From CAYVWB01 sp964455395 (lineage in GTDB: Bacteria > Desulfobacterota > Desulfovibrionia > Desulfovibrionales > Desulfovibrionaceae), in assembly GCA_964455395.1 (NCBI GenBank), contig CAYVWB010000025.1:1-53700 (forward strand): 53,700 bases of DNA, in the 5' to 3' direction. Shown here piece after piece: positions 24,656 to 34,065 of the stretch (positions within the stretch are counted from its first letter, which is position 1; every line of letters begins with the position of its first letter). Below the pieces are notes generated by a model. It was not told the DNA's origin. It ran no database searches and worked only from the letters and a program-made list of their open reading frames with translations. A program made the translations under genes and the position numbers.

Positions 24656-25838
24656 AGACGCCTCCTCCACTGAGCACTTTGCGGATGCCGCGCACGGCCT
24701 GCTTGATGCGGTGGGGGTTTTCGATGAGCGCGAAACGCACATGGTTGTCGCCGTAGTTGCCGAAGCCCAGCCCCGGCGAGACGGCCACATGGCCTTCCTT
24801 CAACAGCAGCTTGGAGAACTCCACGGAGCCCATGCTGCAGAATTCGTCCGGGATTTGCGCCCAGACGAACATGGTGGCTTTGGGCGGGGGCACGTCCCAG
24901 CCGATGCGTTGCAGCCCCTCGATGAGCACGTCGCGGCGCTCCTGGTGCACCTGCGCAATTTCCCTCACGCACTCCTGCGGGCCGTTGAGCGCCACGATGG
25001 CGGCGATCTGGATGGGCTGGAAGATGCCGTAGTCCAGATAGCTCTTGATGCGCGTGAGCGCGTTCACCAACTCCCGGTTGCCGCAGCAGAAGCCCACGCG
25101 CCACCCGGCCATGGAGTAGCTCTTCGTCAAGGAGAAAAACTCCACGCCCACGTCCTTGGCGCCTTCAGCCTGCAGGAAGGAGGGCGGCTGGTAGCCGTCG
25201 TAGGTGAGGTCCGCATACGCGAGATCGTGGATGACCCAGACGTTGTGCTCCTTCGCCCAGTCCACGATTTTCTGGAAGAACTCCACGTCCACGCACACGG
25301 TGGTGGGGTTGTGCGGATAACAGATGACCAGCAGCTTGGGTTTGGGCCATGTCTGCTGGGTGGCGAACTGCAGATCCTCGAAGAAGTCGCGGTCCTGGCC
25401 GATGGGGATGCGCCGCACGTCCGCTCCGGCGATGATGGAGGCGTACGGGTGGATGGGGTAGGCGGGGTCCGTGGCGAACACGACGTCCCCGGGGGAGAGC
25501 ATGGCCAGCGCAAGGTGGGAGAGTCCCTCCTTGGCGCCCATGGTGACCACGGCTTCCTTCTCCGGATCCACGTAGACGTCGAATCGACGCTGATACCAGT
25601 CCGCGATGGCGCGGCGCAAGTTGGGAATACCCCGGGAGGCCGAGTACCGGTGGTTCTTGGGGTTGTGGGCGGCTTCACAGAGCTTGTCCACGATATGCTG
25701 CGGCGTGGGCAGATCCGGGTTGCCCATGCCCAGGTCGACGATGTCGACGTTCTGACGCCTGAGCTGCATTTTCAAGTCGTTGACAATGGCGAAAACGTAC
25801 GGGGGCAATCGTTCTATGCGGGGGAAACCACTTTCCAT
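24642..25838 (-). CDS. alaC: AlaC-like class I aminotransferase
   Basis: A 398-residue PLP aminotransferase, subgroup I. Signatures are DIVDLGMGNPDLPTP, DPAYPIHPYASIIAGA, VICYPHNPTT, the PLP lysine in FFSLTKSYSMAGWRVGF and the substrate arginine in HVRFALIEN. It resembles glutamate-pyruvate/alanine-forming AlaC proteins; a role in lysine or aspartate-family synthesis is also possible given hom downstream. It is the first gene of the operon. The ATG at 25838 has AGGAGAA in front. Confidence 0.9.
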   Translation of the reverse strand: MESGFPRIERLPPYVFAIVNDLKMQLRRQNVDIVDLGMGNPDLPTPQHIVDKLCEAAHNPKNHRYSASRGIPNLRRAIADWYQRRFDVYVDPEKEAVVTMGAKEGLSHLALAMLSPGDVVFATDPAYPIHPYASIIAGADVRRIPIGQDRDFFEDLQFATQQTWPKPKLLVICYPHNPTTVCVDVEFFQKIVDWAKEHNVWVIHDLAYADLTYDGYQPPSFLQAEGAKDVGVEFFSLTKSYSMAGWRVGFCCGNRELVNALTRIKSYLDYGIFQPIQIAAIVALNGPQECVREIAQVHQERRDVLIEGLQRIGWDVPPPKATMFVWAQIPDEFCSMGSVEFSKLLLKEGHVAVSPGLGFGNYGDNHVRFALIENPHRIKQAVRGIRKVLSGGGVCAIE

Positions 25839-25945
25839 ATCCGGCGTTCTCCTGCGAGGCGGCGCGCCTGCGCTTGTGTGACGTTGCTCGGGCGCGGCGT
25901 GCGCGGCCGAATGTTCTTCCTATAAGGAGAGGGGCCTCGTGTCAA
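25839..25945 (-). promoter_or_regulatory. Promoter and leader of the alaC-hom operon
   Basis: On the minus strand TTGACA (25945-25940), a 17-base gap and TAGGAA (25922-25917) form a sigma-70-like promoter, with TATAGG at 15 bases as an alternative -10. This gives a leader of about 70 bases. The rest of the gap to 26103 shows nothing definite. Confidence 0.5.
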
Positions 25946-26103
25946 AATGCGATGGGCCGCATCCATGAAAAAATGATGCGGCGCAGGCGTTGCGCCCTTG
26001 TGGAGAGGATATGGAAGGCGTGTGGAGTTCGCTGCCGCGTGCGTAACGCCACGCCGGAACGCGCTCCCCAGAGGGACGCGCCCCCCTGACGCTGCGCGCG
26101 GAA

Positions 26104-26132
26104 TTGACAGCCTCAGCGGTATGCGCTAGAGA
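26104..26132 (+). promoter_or_regulatory. Sigma-70-like promoter upstream of the tail-anchored protein
   Basis: A perfect -35 TTGACA (26104-26109) and TAGAGA (26127-26132) are separated by 17 bases, 53 bases before the ATG at 26186. Confidence 0.6.
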
Positions 26133-26185
26133 ACGCTCTATTGGTTGACGAAACTGTAATACCACTTTGAAATTGGGGGGTTGAA

Positions 26186-26563
26186 ATGGGTAGTGAAGCC
26201 GAAGGCGGCGCGCCGCATACCATGCAGGGCACGCACGAATATCTGGCCTCGCAGGATCACGAACGCCTCGTGGTCGCCGGCAAGAGCGTCCGGGACGTCA
26301 ACGCCATGTACATGGGCCGCAGCGCTTACGGCGAGACGACTCCTCCGGAGGGAGGCTCGTGCGGCGCCGTGCCGTATCCCACGGCCACGGCTTCTTCCAA
26401 CGCCCAGACGGGGCCAGCAGTCGCGGCGCAACCCGACTCCGGCGTCCCGGACTCGCCGCCTGCAGTGCAGACTGCGCCTGCGACCTCCAAGAACGGCCTC
26501 ATTCTCGCTATCCTCGTCGCCATCATCCTGGCGGCGTGGCTCATTATTTCGCAGACGAACTAG
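26186..26563 (+). CDS. Hypothetical tail-anchored protein with disordered linker (125 aa)
   Basis: A 125-residue protein. Residues ~15-55 (GTHEYLASQDHERLVVAGKS, VRDVNAMYMGRSAYG) look folded. Residues ~55-100 are a Pro/Ala/Thr-rich linker, and the C-terminus is a single membrane helix (NGLILAILVAIILAAWLIIS) with only three residues after it. This gives a cytoplasmic head held at the membrane. No family was recognised. GGGGGG precedes the ATG. It stands alone between two promoterless flanks. Confidence 0.7.
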   Translation: MGSEAEGGAPHTMQGTHEYLASQDHERLVVAGKSVRDVNAMYMGRSAYGETTPPEGGSCGAVPYPTATASSNAQTGPAVAAQPDSGVPDSPPAVQTAPATSKNGLILAILVAIILAAWLIISQTN

Positions 26564-26890
26564 TCGCCTCCCGCGCTTTTCTGGCGTCTGCAGGGAGGCC
26601 GCGGCCATGGGGCCATGGTCTTCGTGCATCCACGTCTGTTCGGCAGGCGTCGCGAAGGAAACGGTGGCCGCCGTCCTCCAGCGTCATGCGTCCGGATCGG
26701 GCTGCGGCTGTGGGGCTGCGCGTGCGGAAGATTTTCGTAATCCTGCCGTAATGCTCGAAAAATGCTCGACACGACGCCTTGGATGTGTTGGAACGGGGGC
26801 CATATCCTACAAGCGATGCAGCGCGCGTCCGGGGATGGCCGCCGCATCGCAGTGTGTCCTCTACTGCAATGCGGAAACCCAGGTGTCGCC
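26564..26890. other. Intergenic stretch without a recognised feature
   Basis: 327 bases before the large FecR-TPR gene. Apart from a loose GCCTCCC...GGGAGGC inverted repeat just after the upstream stop, with a long loop and no T-run, I see no gene, clear promoter or terminator here. The open frame of the next gene extends back to 26762, but without coding character. Confidence 0.4.
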
Positions 26891-29800
26891 ATGTCTCATC
26901 GTTTTTGCTGTCATATCGTGAAGGCGCAATCGCGTCAGTCGTGTTTGTGGTTGATCCTGCTCGTGGCGTCCGTGGCGTCCGTGGCGCTGTGGAGCTGTCT
27001 CACGGCGGCGCCTGCGCAGGCGCGCAGCCTCGTGGGCTCCATGGTCTACGCGCAAGGTGACGTCACCCTGCAGCCAGGAGACGAGGAGACGTGGAGGCCT
27101 GTCGCGGCGGGGGACGACGTCCTTGCCGGGGATGTGGCCCGCACCGGCGCCGATTCCCGCGCCGCCGTGCTCTGTGTGGATGAATCCCAGATCAAGCTCA
27201 ACGCCAACACCATCATGCGTTTCACCGCTTCGGCGGCGTCCTCGCGCCTTGTCGCGCCTGCGGCGGCCAGCCGGGATGGGGACCGCGTCAGCCGCTACGC
27301 CATCGAAGCCGGTGAAGCGTGGCTCCGCAATTCCAAGGAAGATTTCGATTTCGAGCTGTCCACCCCGGCCCTCACCGCGGCCATTCGCGGCACGGAATTC
27401 ACCGTCCGTGTGGAGGAAGACGGCGCCACCACCATCGCCCTGCTGCAAGGCGAGCTGCTGCTGAGCAACCCCTTCGGCGAGCTCTCGCTCTTCGCCGGAG
27501 AGGTCGGTTTCGCCCGTCCCGGGGAGGCTCCCTCCAAACGCGTGCTCGTCGACGCCGAGGGCGCCGTGCAATGGACGCTCTACTACCCCGGCGTCGTCAG
27601 CCTGCAGGATCTCCAGCTTGCCGGATTGGATGAAGCCACGGCCGCAGGGTGGGACGCCCTGCGTCGGCATCAACCCCGCCAGGCGCTGGAGGCCTTCGCG
27701 ACGGCGCCCCGGGGACCGCAGGGGCTGCGCACGCCGCAAGCCGCGGCGGGGTACGCCTTGGCTCTGTTCCGCACCGGCGATGCGGCTGGAGCCTACGCGT
27801 CGTTTCGGCCGTATGTGGCGGACATCCTTGCAGTGACCGCAGCTGGCGCGCAGGCCGGGGAACTGGCGGGATGCCTGCTCTGCGGCGCCGCGGCGGCTGC
27901 CGGCGCGGCGGCGTTGGAGACGCCGCTTTCGCCGAATCTGACCGCAGTGGGCGGGTTTCTGGCGCTCATGGCCGGCCGTGTGGAGGAAGCCGAGCGGCTC
28001 TTCGCCGCAGCGTTGGCGCGCGACCCGCAGAACGTGCTGGCGCTCTCGTGGCGCGCACAGATGGCGCTGGCCATGAACGACAAGGCCGAGGCCCGTCGTC
28101 TGGCGGACCAGGCCCTGGCTGCAGATGGCGAAAGCCCCCTGGCGCTGGTGAGCTCCGCCGTGACGGCCATGGCCGAGTTCGAATTGCCCAAGGCTCGCGC
28201 CGCCCTGGAGGCGGCCTTGGAGGCGGACCCACAGTTCGTCCCGGCGCTTTTGTATCTGACCAGACTCCAACTCGGCGCGGAGGAGCTCTACGCCGCGCGG
28301 GAGACGGCGCGTCGCGCGCTGGCCATCGCGCCCATGCAGGCGGACGCCCTGGCCATGGCGGGCTTCGTGCGCCTTGCGTTCCGGGAGTTCGACGAAGCGG
28401 ACGAGTACTTCACCCGCGCCATCCGCAGCGATGCGCGTTTCGGCGACCCCCATCTGGGCCTGGGGCAGTCGGCTTTCGCCCGCGGGGAGGAGCCCGAAGG
28501 ATTGCGGCGGTTCCTGCTGGCCACGCTGCTGGACCCGCGCATCAGCCTCTACCAAGCCACGCTGGGCAAAGCCTTCTATGAAGCGGAAGCCTTCGACAAA
28601 GCCTTGGCCACCTACGACTACGCGCAGGAACTGGACCCGGACGACCCCACCCCCCACCTGTACAAAGGCATCGCCCTCACGGACCTGAACCGGCCGGGCG
28701 AAGCCGTGGAGGAGATCAACCAGTCCATCCGCAAGAATGACAACCGCGCGGTCTTCCGCACCCGGCTCATGCTGGACCGGGACCTGGCCGTGCGCAACTA
28801 CGACCTGGCGCGCGCCTACATCCAGCTGGGCCTGGGGGAGTGGGTGGTGGGCAAAGCCCTGCAAGCCGTGCGCACCGACCCCTTGAACTCCTCGGCGCGG
28901 CTTTTCCTGTCCAATGCGCTCTCCGCGGGACGCCAACGTGTCGGGGCCGCCGGCTCCGAGCTGCTGCTCTTTTTACTGCTCTCCCCGGCGAACCAGAACA
29001 CCTTTACTTTGTTCAACGACTACACCCCCATGTTCGAGACGCCCTATCTGCGTCTGAGCAACACCTCCGCTGGCGGCGCGTGGAGCTCCGGCAACGGGTT
29101 CTTCACCACCTCCACGGAGCTTTCGGGGGGGCTGCCCGGCTTCGCCGGCTCCGCTTTGACCTCCTATACCTACGACGGCGGCATTCGGGACTCCAACGGA
29201 GACCTCTTCCGCAACAACCATACACTGCTGCTCAAGTGGGACGGCTCGCCCAGCGACTCCTTCTCCTTGTCGGTCAATATCCTGAACGACCTTACCGGCG
29301 ACATCGCGGAGCTTTCCAGCGACGACTACGAGAACTCCCAGCACTTCACCCAGCATCTCAACGCTGCGCAGCTGGAGCTGGGCTGGGTGCATCGCTTTTC
29401 GCCCACGTCCCGCTTCCTCGCGTACGGATTCTACCGACACGCCGGCTCCAACCTGGAAGACCGCACCTATGAGTCCGAGATCATCGAGCCCGGGTTCCCC
29501 AGCCTGGAGACAGCCACACTCACCAGCCGCGACGCTCCGCTGGAGACTTTCTCCTTCCAGACGCAGTACCAGCTCGCCTTGCAACAGACCGCCACAGGGG
29601 ACCACACCTTCCTCGCCGGACTGGAGTTCTACGAAGGCGTGCTCCGTGACGACCTGGAGCAAGAGATCGTCTTCTCCCAGCTGGGCGAGGTCTTTCAGAC
29701 CGAGGAACTCTCCCATAGCTACGACCCGCCTGAACGCTCCTTCAGCGTCTACGTGCTGGACACCTGGCGCGTCACCCGCGACCTCGTCATCGATGCGCGG

Positions 29801-30607
29801 CTCTCCTACGACTATGTGGAGGCCTCCCGGCTCGGCTTCATCGACTCCATCGAGAAGCACCAGCTGAGCCCGCGGCTCGGCCTTACCTGGGAAGCCACGG
29901 AGAAGGACACCTTCCGCATCGCCGCCCAACGCTACCTGAACACCAGCCTGGGCCTGAACAACACCCTGCAACCCTCCACCACGGCGGGCTTCTTCAGCCA
30001 GCTCAATGCGGACAGCGGCTCCTCCATCGTGGAGCTCGGCGCTGCGTGGGAGCGCCAGTGGAACGACAAGACGTACTCCATCGTCCAGGCGGATTTCCTC
30101 CGGGTGGAGAACCCCCAGTACGACTTCTCCGCCGGTTACGACCGCGAAGTCATCCTCAGCACGAACCGCAGCCGCGTCCTCGTGGCGGTGAACCGCATCC
30201 TCACCCCCTGGCTGGGCGCCTCCGTGGGCGCGTCCATCAAGCGGTTGCACCCGGACACAGCGGCTGCGCGTTTCTTCCCTGAGTTCGACTACTTCGAGGT
30301 GAACGCCCGCGCGAACCTGGTGGCGCGTTTCGAAAGCGGCCTCTTCGCCGGCTTGGGCGGCAGCCTCGTCCATCAGCACTTCTATGACGGTCGCGCCACG
30401 GCCCTATCGGGCGGCCCCAAGGAAGACCAGTTCTTCAGTACGGTGGACGCCTCCATCGGCTACGAATTCCCAGGCAAGCGCGGCTTCGTCTCCTGCACTG
30501 CGGAGAACATCTTCGACACTCGCTTCAACTACCAACTCGAGCCCGTGACCCTGGAGACCATCGTCCCGGCGCGGCGCGTTCTCTTCCAGCTGGGGCTCTA
30601 CTTCTAG
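26891..30607 (+). CDS. FecR-domain / TPR / outer-membrane beta-barrel fusion protein
   Basis: A 1238-residue protein. An N-terminal signal or anchor (CLWLILLVASVASVALWSCL) is followed by a FecR domain at ~50-190 (GSMVYAQGDVTLQPGDEETW, LTAAIRGTEFTVRVEEDGAT, LLLSNPFGELSLFAGEVGFA). Roughly 250-690 are tandem tetratricopeptide repeats (FDKALATYDYAQELDPDDPT; ETARRALAIAPMQADALAMA). From ~720 the sequence alternates in beta-barrel style with aromatic girdles and ends in Phe (VLFQLGLYF), the usual Bam signal. I infer a periplasmic sensor/scaffold tethered to an outer-membrane barrel. The cyclase gene starts 17 bases later, so the two are co-transcribed. The ATG at 26891 was preferred because it gives the best signal peptide. 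Confidence 0.85.
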   Translation: MSHRFCCHIVKAQSRQSCLWLILLVASVASVALWSCLTAAPAQARSLVGSMVYAQGDVTLQPGDEETWRPVAAGDDVLAGDVARTGADSRAAVLCVDESQIKLNANTIMRFTASAASSRLVAPAAASRDGDRVSRYAIEAGEAWLRNSKEDFDFELSTPALTAAIRGTEFTVRVEEDGATTIALLQGELLLSNPFGELSLFAGEVGFARPGEAPSKRVLVDAEGAVQWTLYYPGVVSLQDLQLAGLDEATAAGWDALRRHQPRQALEAFATAPRGPQGLRTPQAAAGYALALFRTGDAAGAYASFRPYVADILAVTAAGAQAGELAGCLLCGAAAAAGAAALETPLSPNLTAVGGFLALMAGRVEEAERLFAAALARDPQNVLALSWRAQMALAMNDKAEARRLADQALAADGESPLALVSSAVTAMAEFELPKARAALEAALEADPQFVPALLYLTRLQLGAEELYAARETARRALAIAPMQADALAMAGFVRLAFREFDEADEYFTRAIRSDARFGDPHLGLGQSAFARGEEPEGLRRFLLATLLDPRISLYQATLGKAFYEAEAFDKALATYDYAQELDPDDPTPHLYKGIALTDLNRPGEAVEEINQSIRKNDNRAVFRTRLMLDRDLAVRNYDLARAYIQLGLGEWVVGKALQAVRTDPLNSSARLFLSNALSAGRQRVGAAGSELLLFLLLSPANQNTFTLFNDYTPMFETPYLRLSNTSAGGAWSSGNGFFTTSTELSGGLPGFAGSALTSYTYDGGIRDSNGDLFRNNHTLLLKWDGSPSDSFSLSVNILNDLTGDIAELSSDDYENSQHFTQHLNAAQLELGWVHRFSPTSRFLAYGFYRHAGSNLEDRTYESEIIEPGFPSLETATLTSRDAPLETFSFQTQYQLALQQTATGDHTFLAGLEFYEGVLRDDLEQEIVFSQLGEVFQTEELSHSYDPPERSFSVYVLDTWRVTRDLVIDARLSYDYVEASRLGFIDSIEKHQLSPRLGLTWEATEKDTFRIAAQRYLNTSLGLNNTLQPSTTAGFFSQLNADSGSSIVELGAAWERQWNDKTYSIVQADFLRVENPQYDFSAGYDREVILSTNRSRVLVAVNRILTPWLGASVGASIKRLHPDTAAARFFPEFDYFEVNARANLVARFESGLFAGLGGSLVHQHFYDGRATALSGGPKEDQFFSTVDASIGYEFPGKRGFVSCTAENIFDTRFNYQLEPVTLETIVPARRVLFQLGLYF

Positions 30608-30623
30608 AGCCCCGGGGGCCTGC

Positions 30624-32813
30624 ATGGGGACGTCCTCGAAGGCAGCGGACGCCCGGCAGGGGGGCGTCGTCCGGTGGATCATGACCCTCGCCCCCCCGTC
30701 GCGCGCCGCCTTCCTGGCGGCGCTCCTCGCAGCGGCGGCGGTCTCCGCGCTCACGGTGCTGCTCGGCCGCAACGAGTTCGGACGCTCCCTGGAGAACGCC
30801 GCCCTCGACATGGCCTACACGCTGCGCGCCACGGCCGCCGAAGCGCCCGCGTCCACCGACATTCTCCTCGTCGCCATCGACGAACCCTCCTTCCAGGAAC
30901 TGCAACGGCCATGGCCGTGGCCTCGCAGCCTCCATGCGGAGTGCGTGCGCCGGTTGCGGGAGGCGGGCGCGCGGCTCATCGTATTCGACGTCATCTTTGC
31001 GGAACACGGCGACCCGGTGGAGGACGCGGCGCTGGTGCAAGCCGTGGCCGGAGAAGGCGCCGGGGATGTAGTGGTGGCGCAGACCATCGACCACGTGGTG
31101 ACGCCGCAGTTCGAGCGGACCATCCTGGTGACGCCTTTCGATGCGCTGGACCAAGCCGCCGCAGGCAAAGGGCTGGCGCTGCTGGTTCCGGATGAAGACG
31201 GCGTGGTGCGGCGGCTGAAGCCCGTGCTGGGAGGGCTGCCCACCCTGGCGGCGCAAGCCGCGCGTCTGCTGGACGAACAGCGCCTCGTCACCCAGCTGCG
31301 CGCACTGGAAGGCCGCGAGGCCCTGCTGGACTACGCCGGGCCGGCGGGGACCCTCCCCGTGGTCTCCTATTATCAGGTGGTGGACGAACGTCCCCTCCCC
31401 GCGGCGCTGGTGCGCGGCAAGACGGTCTTCATCGGCCGGACCCTGGCCGCCACGGCTGCGCCGGAGGCCCAGGCCGACGCCTTCCGCACCCCCTTTCACG
31501 GCGTCCACGGTCGTCTCATGGCCGGCGTGGAGATCCACGCCAACGCGCTCCGCACGCTGCTCGCCGGGGGCGCCACCCCTGTGGCGGGGGAGGGGCTGCG
31601 GTTGGGCGTCACCGTGGCGTTGTTGCTGGCAGGCGCGCTCGCTTTCTTCGGTCGTCCACCCGTGACGGCCGGGCTGCGGCTTGCGCTTCTGCTGCTCCTT
31701 CTGGGCGGCGTCTCGTACGCGCTCTTTGTCAGCCGGACGCTGTGGCTCGCGCCGGCGCTCACGGCCGGCGGACTCGGCCTGCTCTTCGCCTTGGCCACGG
31801 CGTGGGGGCAGCTGGTGGAGATGCGGGAACGGCGCTGGCTGCGTGGAGCCTTCGGCCGCTACGTCTCCCCGACGGTGGTGGACGCGCTCATCGAGCAGCA
31901 CGACCGTCTCGAACTCGGCGGCGAGGAAGTGGAGGCCACGGTGCTTTTCTCGGACCTTGCAGGCTTTACGGGGCTTTCGGAAACCATGACGCCGCGGGAG
32001 CTCATCGCCTTCCTCAACGATTATTTCACCCCCATCGGCGAAGTCATCAAAGCGGAGGCCGGCACCCTGGACAAGTTCATCGGCGACGCGGTGATGGCCT
32101 TCTGGGGGGCGCCGTTGCCCCAGCCGGACCACGCCCGCCGCGCCTGTCGGGCGGCTTTGGCCATGCAGACGACGCTGGCCGGCCTGCGCGACGAGTGGCG
32201 CGCGCGCGGCGAGACCGCCCGCGTCAACGCCCACGCGCGCATCGGGCTGCACAGCGGCGCGCTGGTGGTGGGCAACGTGGGCTCCCGCGACCGCTTCGAC
32301 TACACCTGCCTCGGCGACGCAGTGAACCTCGCTTCCCGGCTGGAGGGCGTCAACAAGGTCTACGGGACGTCCATTCTCGTCAGTGAAGCCGTGGCGACGG
32401 CCTTGGGCGAGTCCACGGCGACGCCTGCAGGGGAGGGGACTCGTAACGCGGAAACGCCGCCGGGTGCCGTGGTCGGCGGTTTTCTGCTACGGGAGGTGGA
32501 CCGGCTGCGGGTGAAAGGCCGCGCCCAGCCCGTGCGGGTCTACGAGCTGCTTGACGAGGTGGACTACGCCACGGACGTCCCCGCCTGGCTCACAACATTC
32601 CACGCCGCGCGCGCAGCCTACGGGAGCCAACGGTTCGACGAAGCCGAAGCGCTCTTTCGGGAAGTGCTGACCCACCGCTCGCCCGGCGACGCTGGGGAGG
32701 GCGTCGGTGAGCAGGACGGGCCGTCGCGGGTCTTTCTGGCGCGCATCGCCGCGTGGCGGGAGACGCCGCCTCCCCCGGACTGGGACGGCGTGCATACGCT
32801 CACTTCGAAGTGA
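30624..32813 (+). CDS. CHASE2-domain adenylate/guanylate cyclase
   Basis: A 729-residue membrane cyclase. One membrane helix (~25-45), an extracytoplasmic CHASE2 sensor (~55-320; DILLVAIDEPSFQELQRPWPWPR, LIVFDVIFAEHG, GKTVFIGRTLAAT), three close helices (~330-410) and a class III catalytic domain (~435-620) follow one another. Both metal aspartates (VLFSDLAGFTGLSE and KFIGDAVMAFWGAP) and the Asn/Arg pair (LGDAVNLASRLE) are present, so it should be active. A short tail shows a TPR-like segment. CHASE2 cyclases are often encoded next to FecR-domain proteins, as here. A start at 30681 is possible. Confidence 0.93.
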   Translation: MGTSSKAADARQGGVVRWIMTLAPPSRAAFLAALLAAAAVSALTVLLGRNEFGRSLENAALDMAYTLRATAAEAPASTDILLVAIDEPSFQELQRPWPWPRSLHAECVRRLREAGARLIVFDVIFAEHGDPVEDAALVQAVAGEGAGDVVVAQTIDHVVTPQFERTILVTPFDALDQAAAGKGLALLVPDEDGVVRRLKPVLGGLPTLAAQAARLLDEQRLVTQLRALEGREALLDYAGPAGTLPVVSYYQVVDERPLPAALVRGKTVFIGRTLAATAAPEAQADAFRTPFHGVHGRLMAGVEIHANALRTLLAGGATPVAGEGLRLGVTVALLLAGALAFFGRPPVTAGLRLALLLLLLGGVSYALFVSRTLWLAPALTAGGLGLLFALATAWGQLVEMRERRWLRGAFGRYVSPTVVDALIEQHDRLELGGEEVEATVLFSDLAGFTGLSETMTPRELIAFLNDYFTPIGEVIKAEAGTLDKFIGDAVMAFWGAPLPQPDHARRACRAALAMQTTLAGLRDEWRARGETARVNAHARIGLHSGALVVGNVGSRDRFDYTCLGDAVNLASRLEGVNKVYGTSILVSEAVATALGESTATPAGEGTRNAETPPGAVVGGFLLREVDRLRVKGRAQPVRVYELLDEVDYATDVPAWLTTFHAARAAYGSQRFDEAEALFREVLTHRSPGDAGEGVGEQDGPSRVFLARIAAWRETPPPPDWDGVHTLTSK

Positions 32814-32995
32814 GGGGGGCGTCATTCGTCCGCTCACATGGGTCTTTTCTGGCGCGCATGGACATGTCGCGGGCGAGACCGCGTTGACGTGGCGGCGGCG
32901 TCCACAGCGTCCGTTATATCAGTTGAAGATATGCTGATGCGTTCATTCAATATTGTTTTTCAGGGGTCTGGATGTCCAGCCGCCCTCGGGGATTG

Positions 32996-33733
32996 TCAGG
33001 ACCGAGCCTCGCCAAGCGCCGCGGTTTTCTTTTTCCCCTTCCGCTTCCCCCAGGGACATGACGAAACGCACACGCCGCAGAGGTAGGGGTCGATGTGCGG
33101 GCGCACTGCATGGCGGCGCAGCTGCGCCACGCAGGCGTCCAGGTCCACAGCCTCGTTGCGGGTGGCGTAGTGGTGTTGCGTGGAGACGCCTTTCACCGCG
33201 CCGGCGGGGCATGCCTCGGCGCAGGCCCTGCATTTGCCGCAGCGGTTCTTCATGGGCGCATCCGGGGGCAACAGCAGGTCCGTCAGCACGGTGACGAGGC
33301 GGACGCGGGGCCCGTATTCCGGCGTGATCAACAGCAGGGACTTGCCTTGCCATCCCAGACCTGCGGCCAGCGCCACGGCCTTGTGCGAGATGTAGGAGTA
33401 AAAGCGCTCCTCGCAGAGGATCTGGCTGGCGGGGATGGGCGCGGCGGCGCCGCCGTGGGCTTGCAGGAAGGAAGCGGTGCGCGTGGCCACGTCGTCCAGC
33501 AAGGCGTTCACGCGGGAATAGTGCTGGGAGTAGAGGGGCGTGGGGCCGTCGGTCACGTCGTCGATGATCCCGTCTGCGAGGCGCACTGCGAAGATCACGG
33601 CGCGTGGGAAGCGGTCCAGCAGGTCGGGAGGAGTGGTCTCCAGACCGCACAGGAGCGCCGTATCCGCCACGGCGGCGAGGTCTGCGCCCCAGCCGCGGGC
33701 CGCTTCGAAAAGCTCGCGTTTCACATCATCCAT
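32996..33733 (-). CDS. QueG-like [4Fe-4S] oxidoreductase (epoxyqueuosine reductase family)
   Basis: A 245-residue protein related to epoxyqueuosine reductase and DUF1730-type iron-sulfur proteins. The C-terminal half carries two cluster motifs, CGKCRACAEACP and CGVCVSSCPWG, with one further Cys (VDLDACVAQL). The N-terminal domain has YSQHYSRVNALLDDVATRTA and LGWQGKSLLLITPEYG. It is much shorter than QueG (~370 residues) and lacks the HEAT-like tail, so it is probably a paralogue of unknown substrate rather than the tRNA-modifying enzyme. GGAGGAAA precedes the ATG. It is encoded alone. Confidence 0.8.
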   Translation of the reverse strand: MDDVKRELFEAARGWGADLAAVADTALLCGLETTPPDLLDRFPRAVIFAVRLADGIIDDVTDGPTPLYSQHYSRVNALLDDVATRTASFLQAHGGAAAPIPASQILCEERFYSYISHKAVALAAGLGWQGKSLLLITPEYGPRVRLVTVLTDLLLPPDAPMKNRCGKCRACAEACPAGAVKGVSTQHHYATRNEAVDLDACVAQLRRHAVRPHIDPYLCGVCVSSCPWGKRKGKKKTAALGEARS

Positions 33734-34065
33734 GGTCGCTTTCCTCCGTCATTGTCCATCTGGTTGACGTCGCCGGAGGGCGGACGTCTGCGTCTCATCC
33801 TGCGCATCCTCACACGATGAGGCTGTCGGTGGCAAGCAATGCCTCCCCACGCTGAGTAAGACGCGCCGCGGCGCCCCCGATCTCCCCGTATTTCCCCCGA
33901 AGAGCCGGGTCGGCGTACTCCATATGCGCCGGTTGTGCGCGCTCCTGTTGCATAGCATCATGCAGTCAAGGACGTTTTCCATGTTGACGTCTTCCATCAT
34001 GGTCCGGTGAACCACGACGCCCGCCGTTCCCCTTGGCTTTCCACAACACGTGCGTCCCCCACATC
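33734..34065. other. Intergenic region before ftsH, no clear feature
   Basis: About 330 bases between divergently oriented genes. It must contain the promoters for the QueG-like gene and ftsH, but I cannot point to a convincing -35/-10 pair. A TTG at 34033 extends the ftsH frame by 11 residues. Confidence 0.35.

Noticed and set aside
22076..24673. An 865-codon plus-strand open frame opposite apgM and hom
   Set aside because: Antisense shadow of two well-supported enzymes; no domains and no ribosome site.
26861..28936. A 691-codon minus-strand open frame opposite the FecR-TPR gene
   Set aside because: Shadow of the TPR region; composition typical of antisense of G/C-ending codons.
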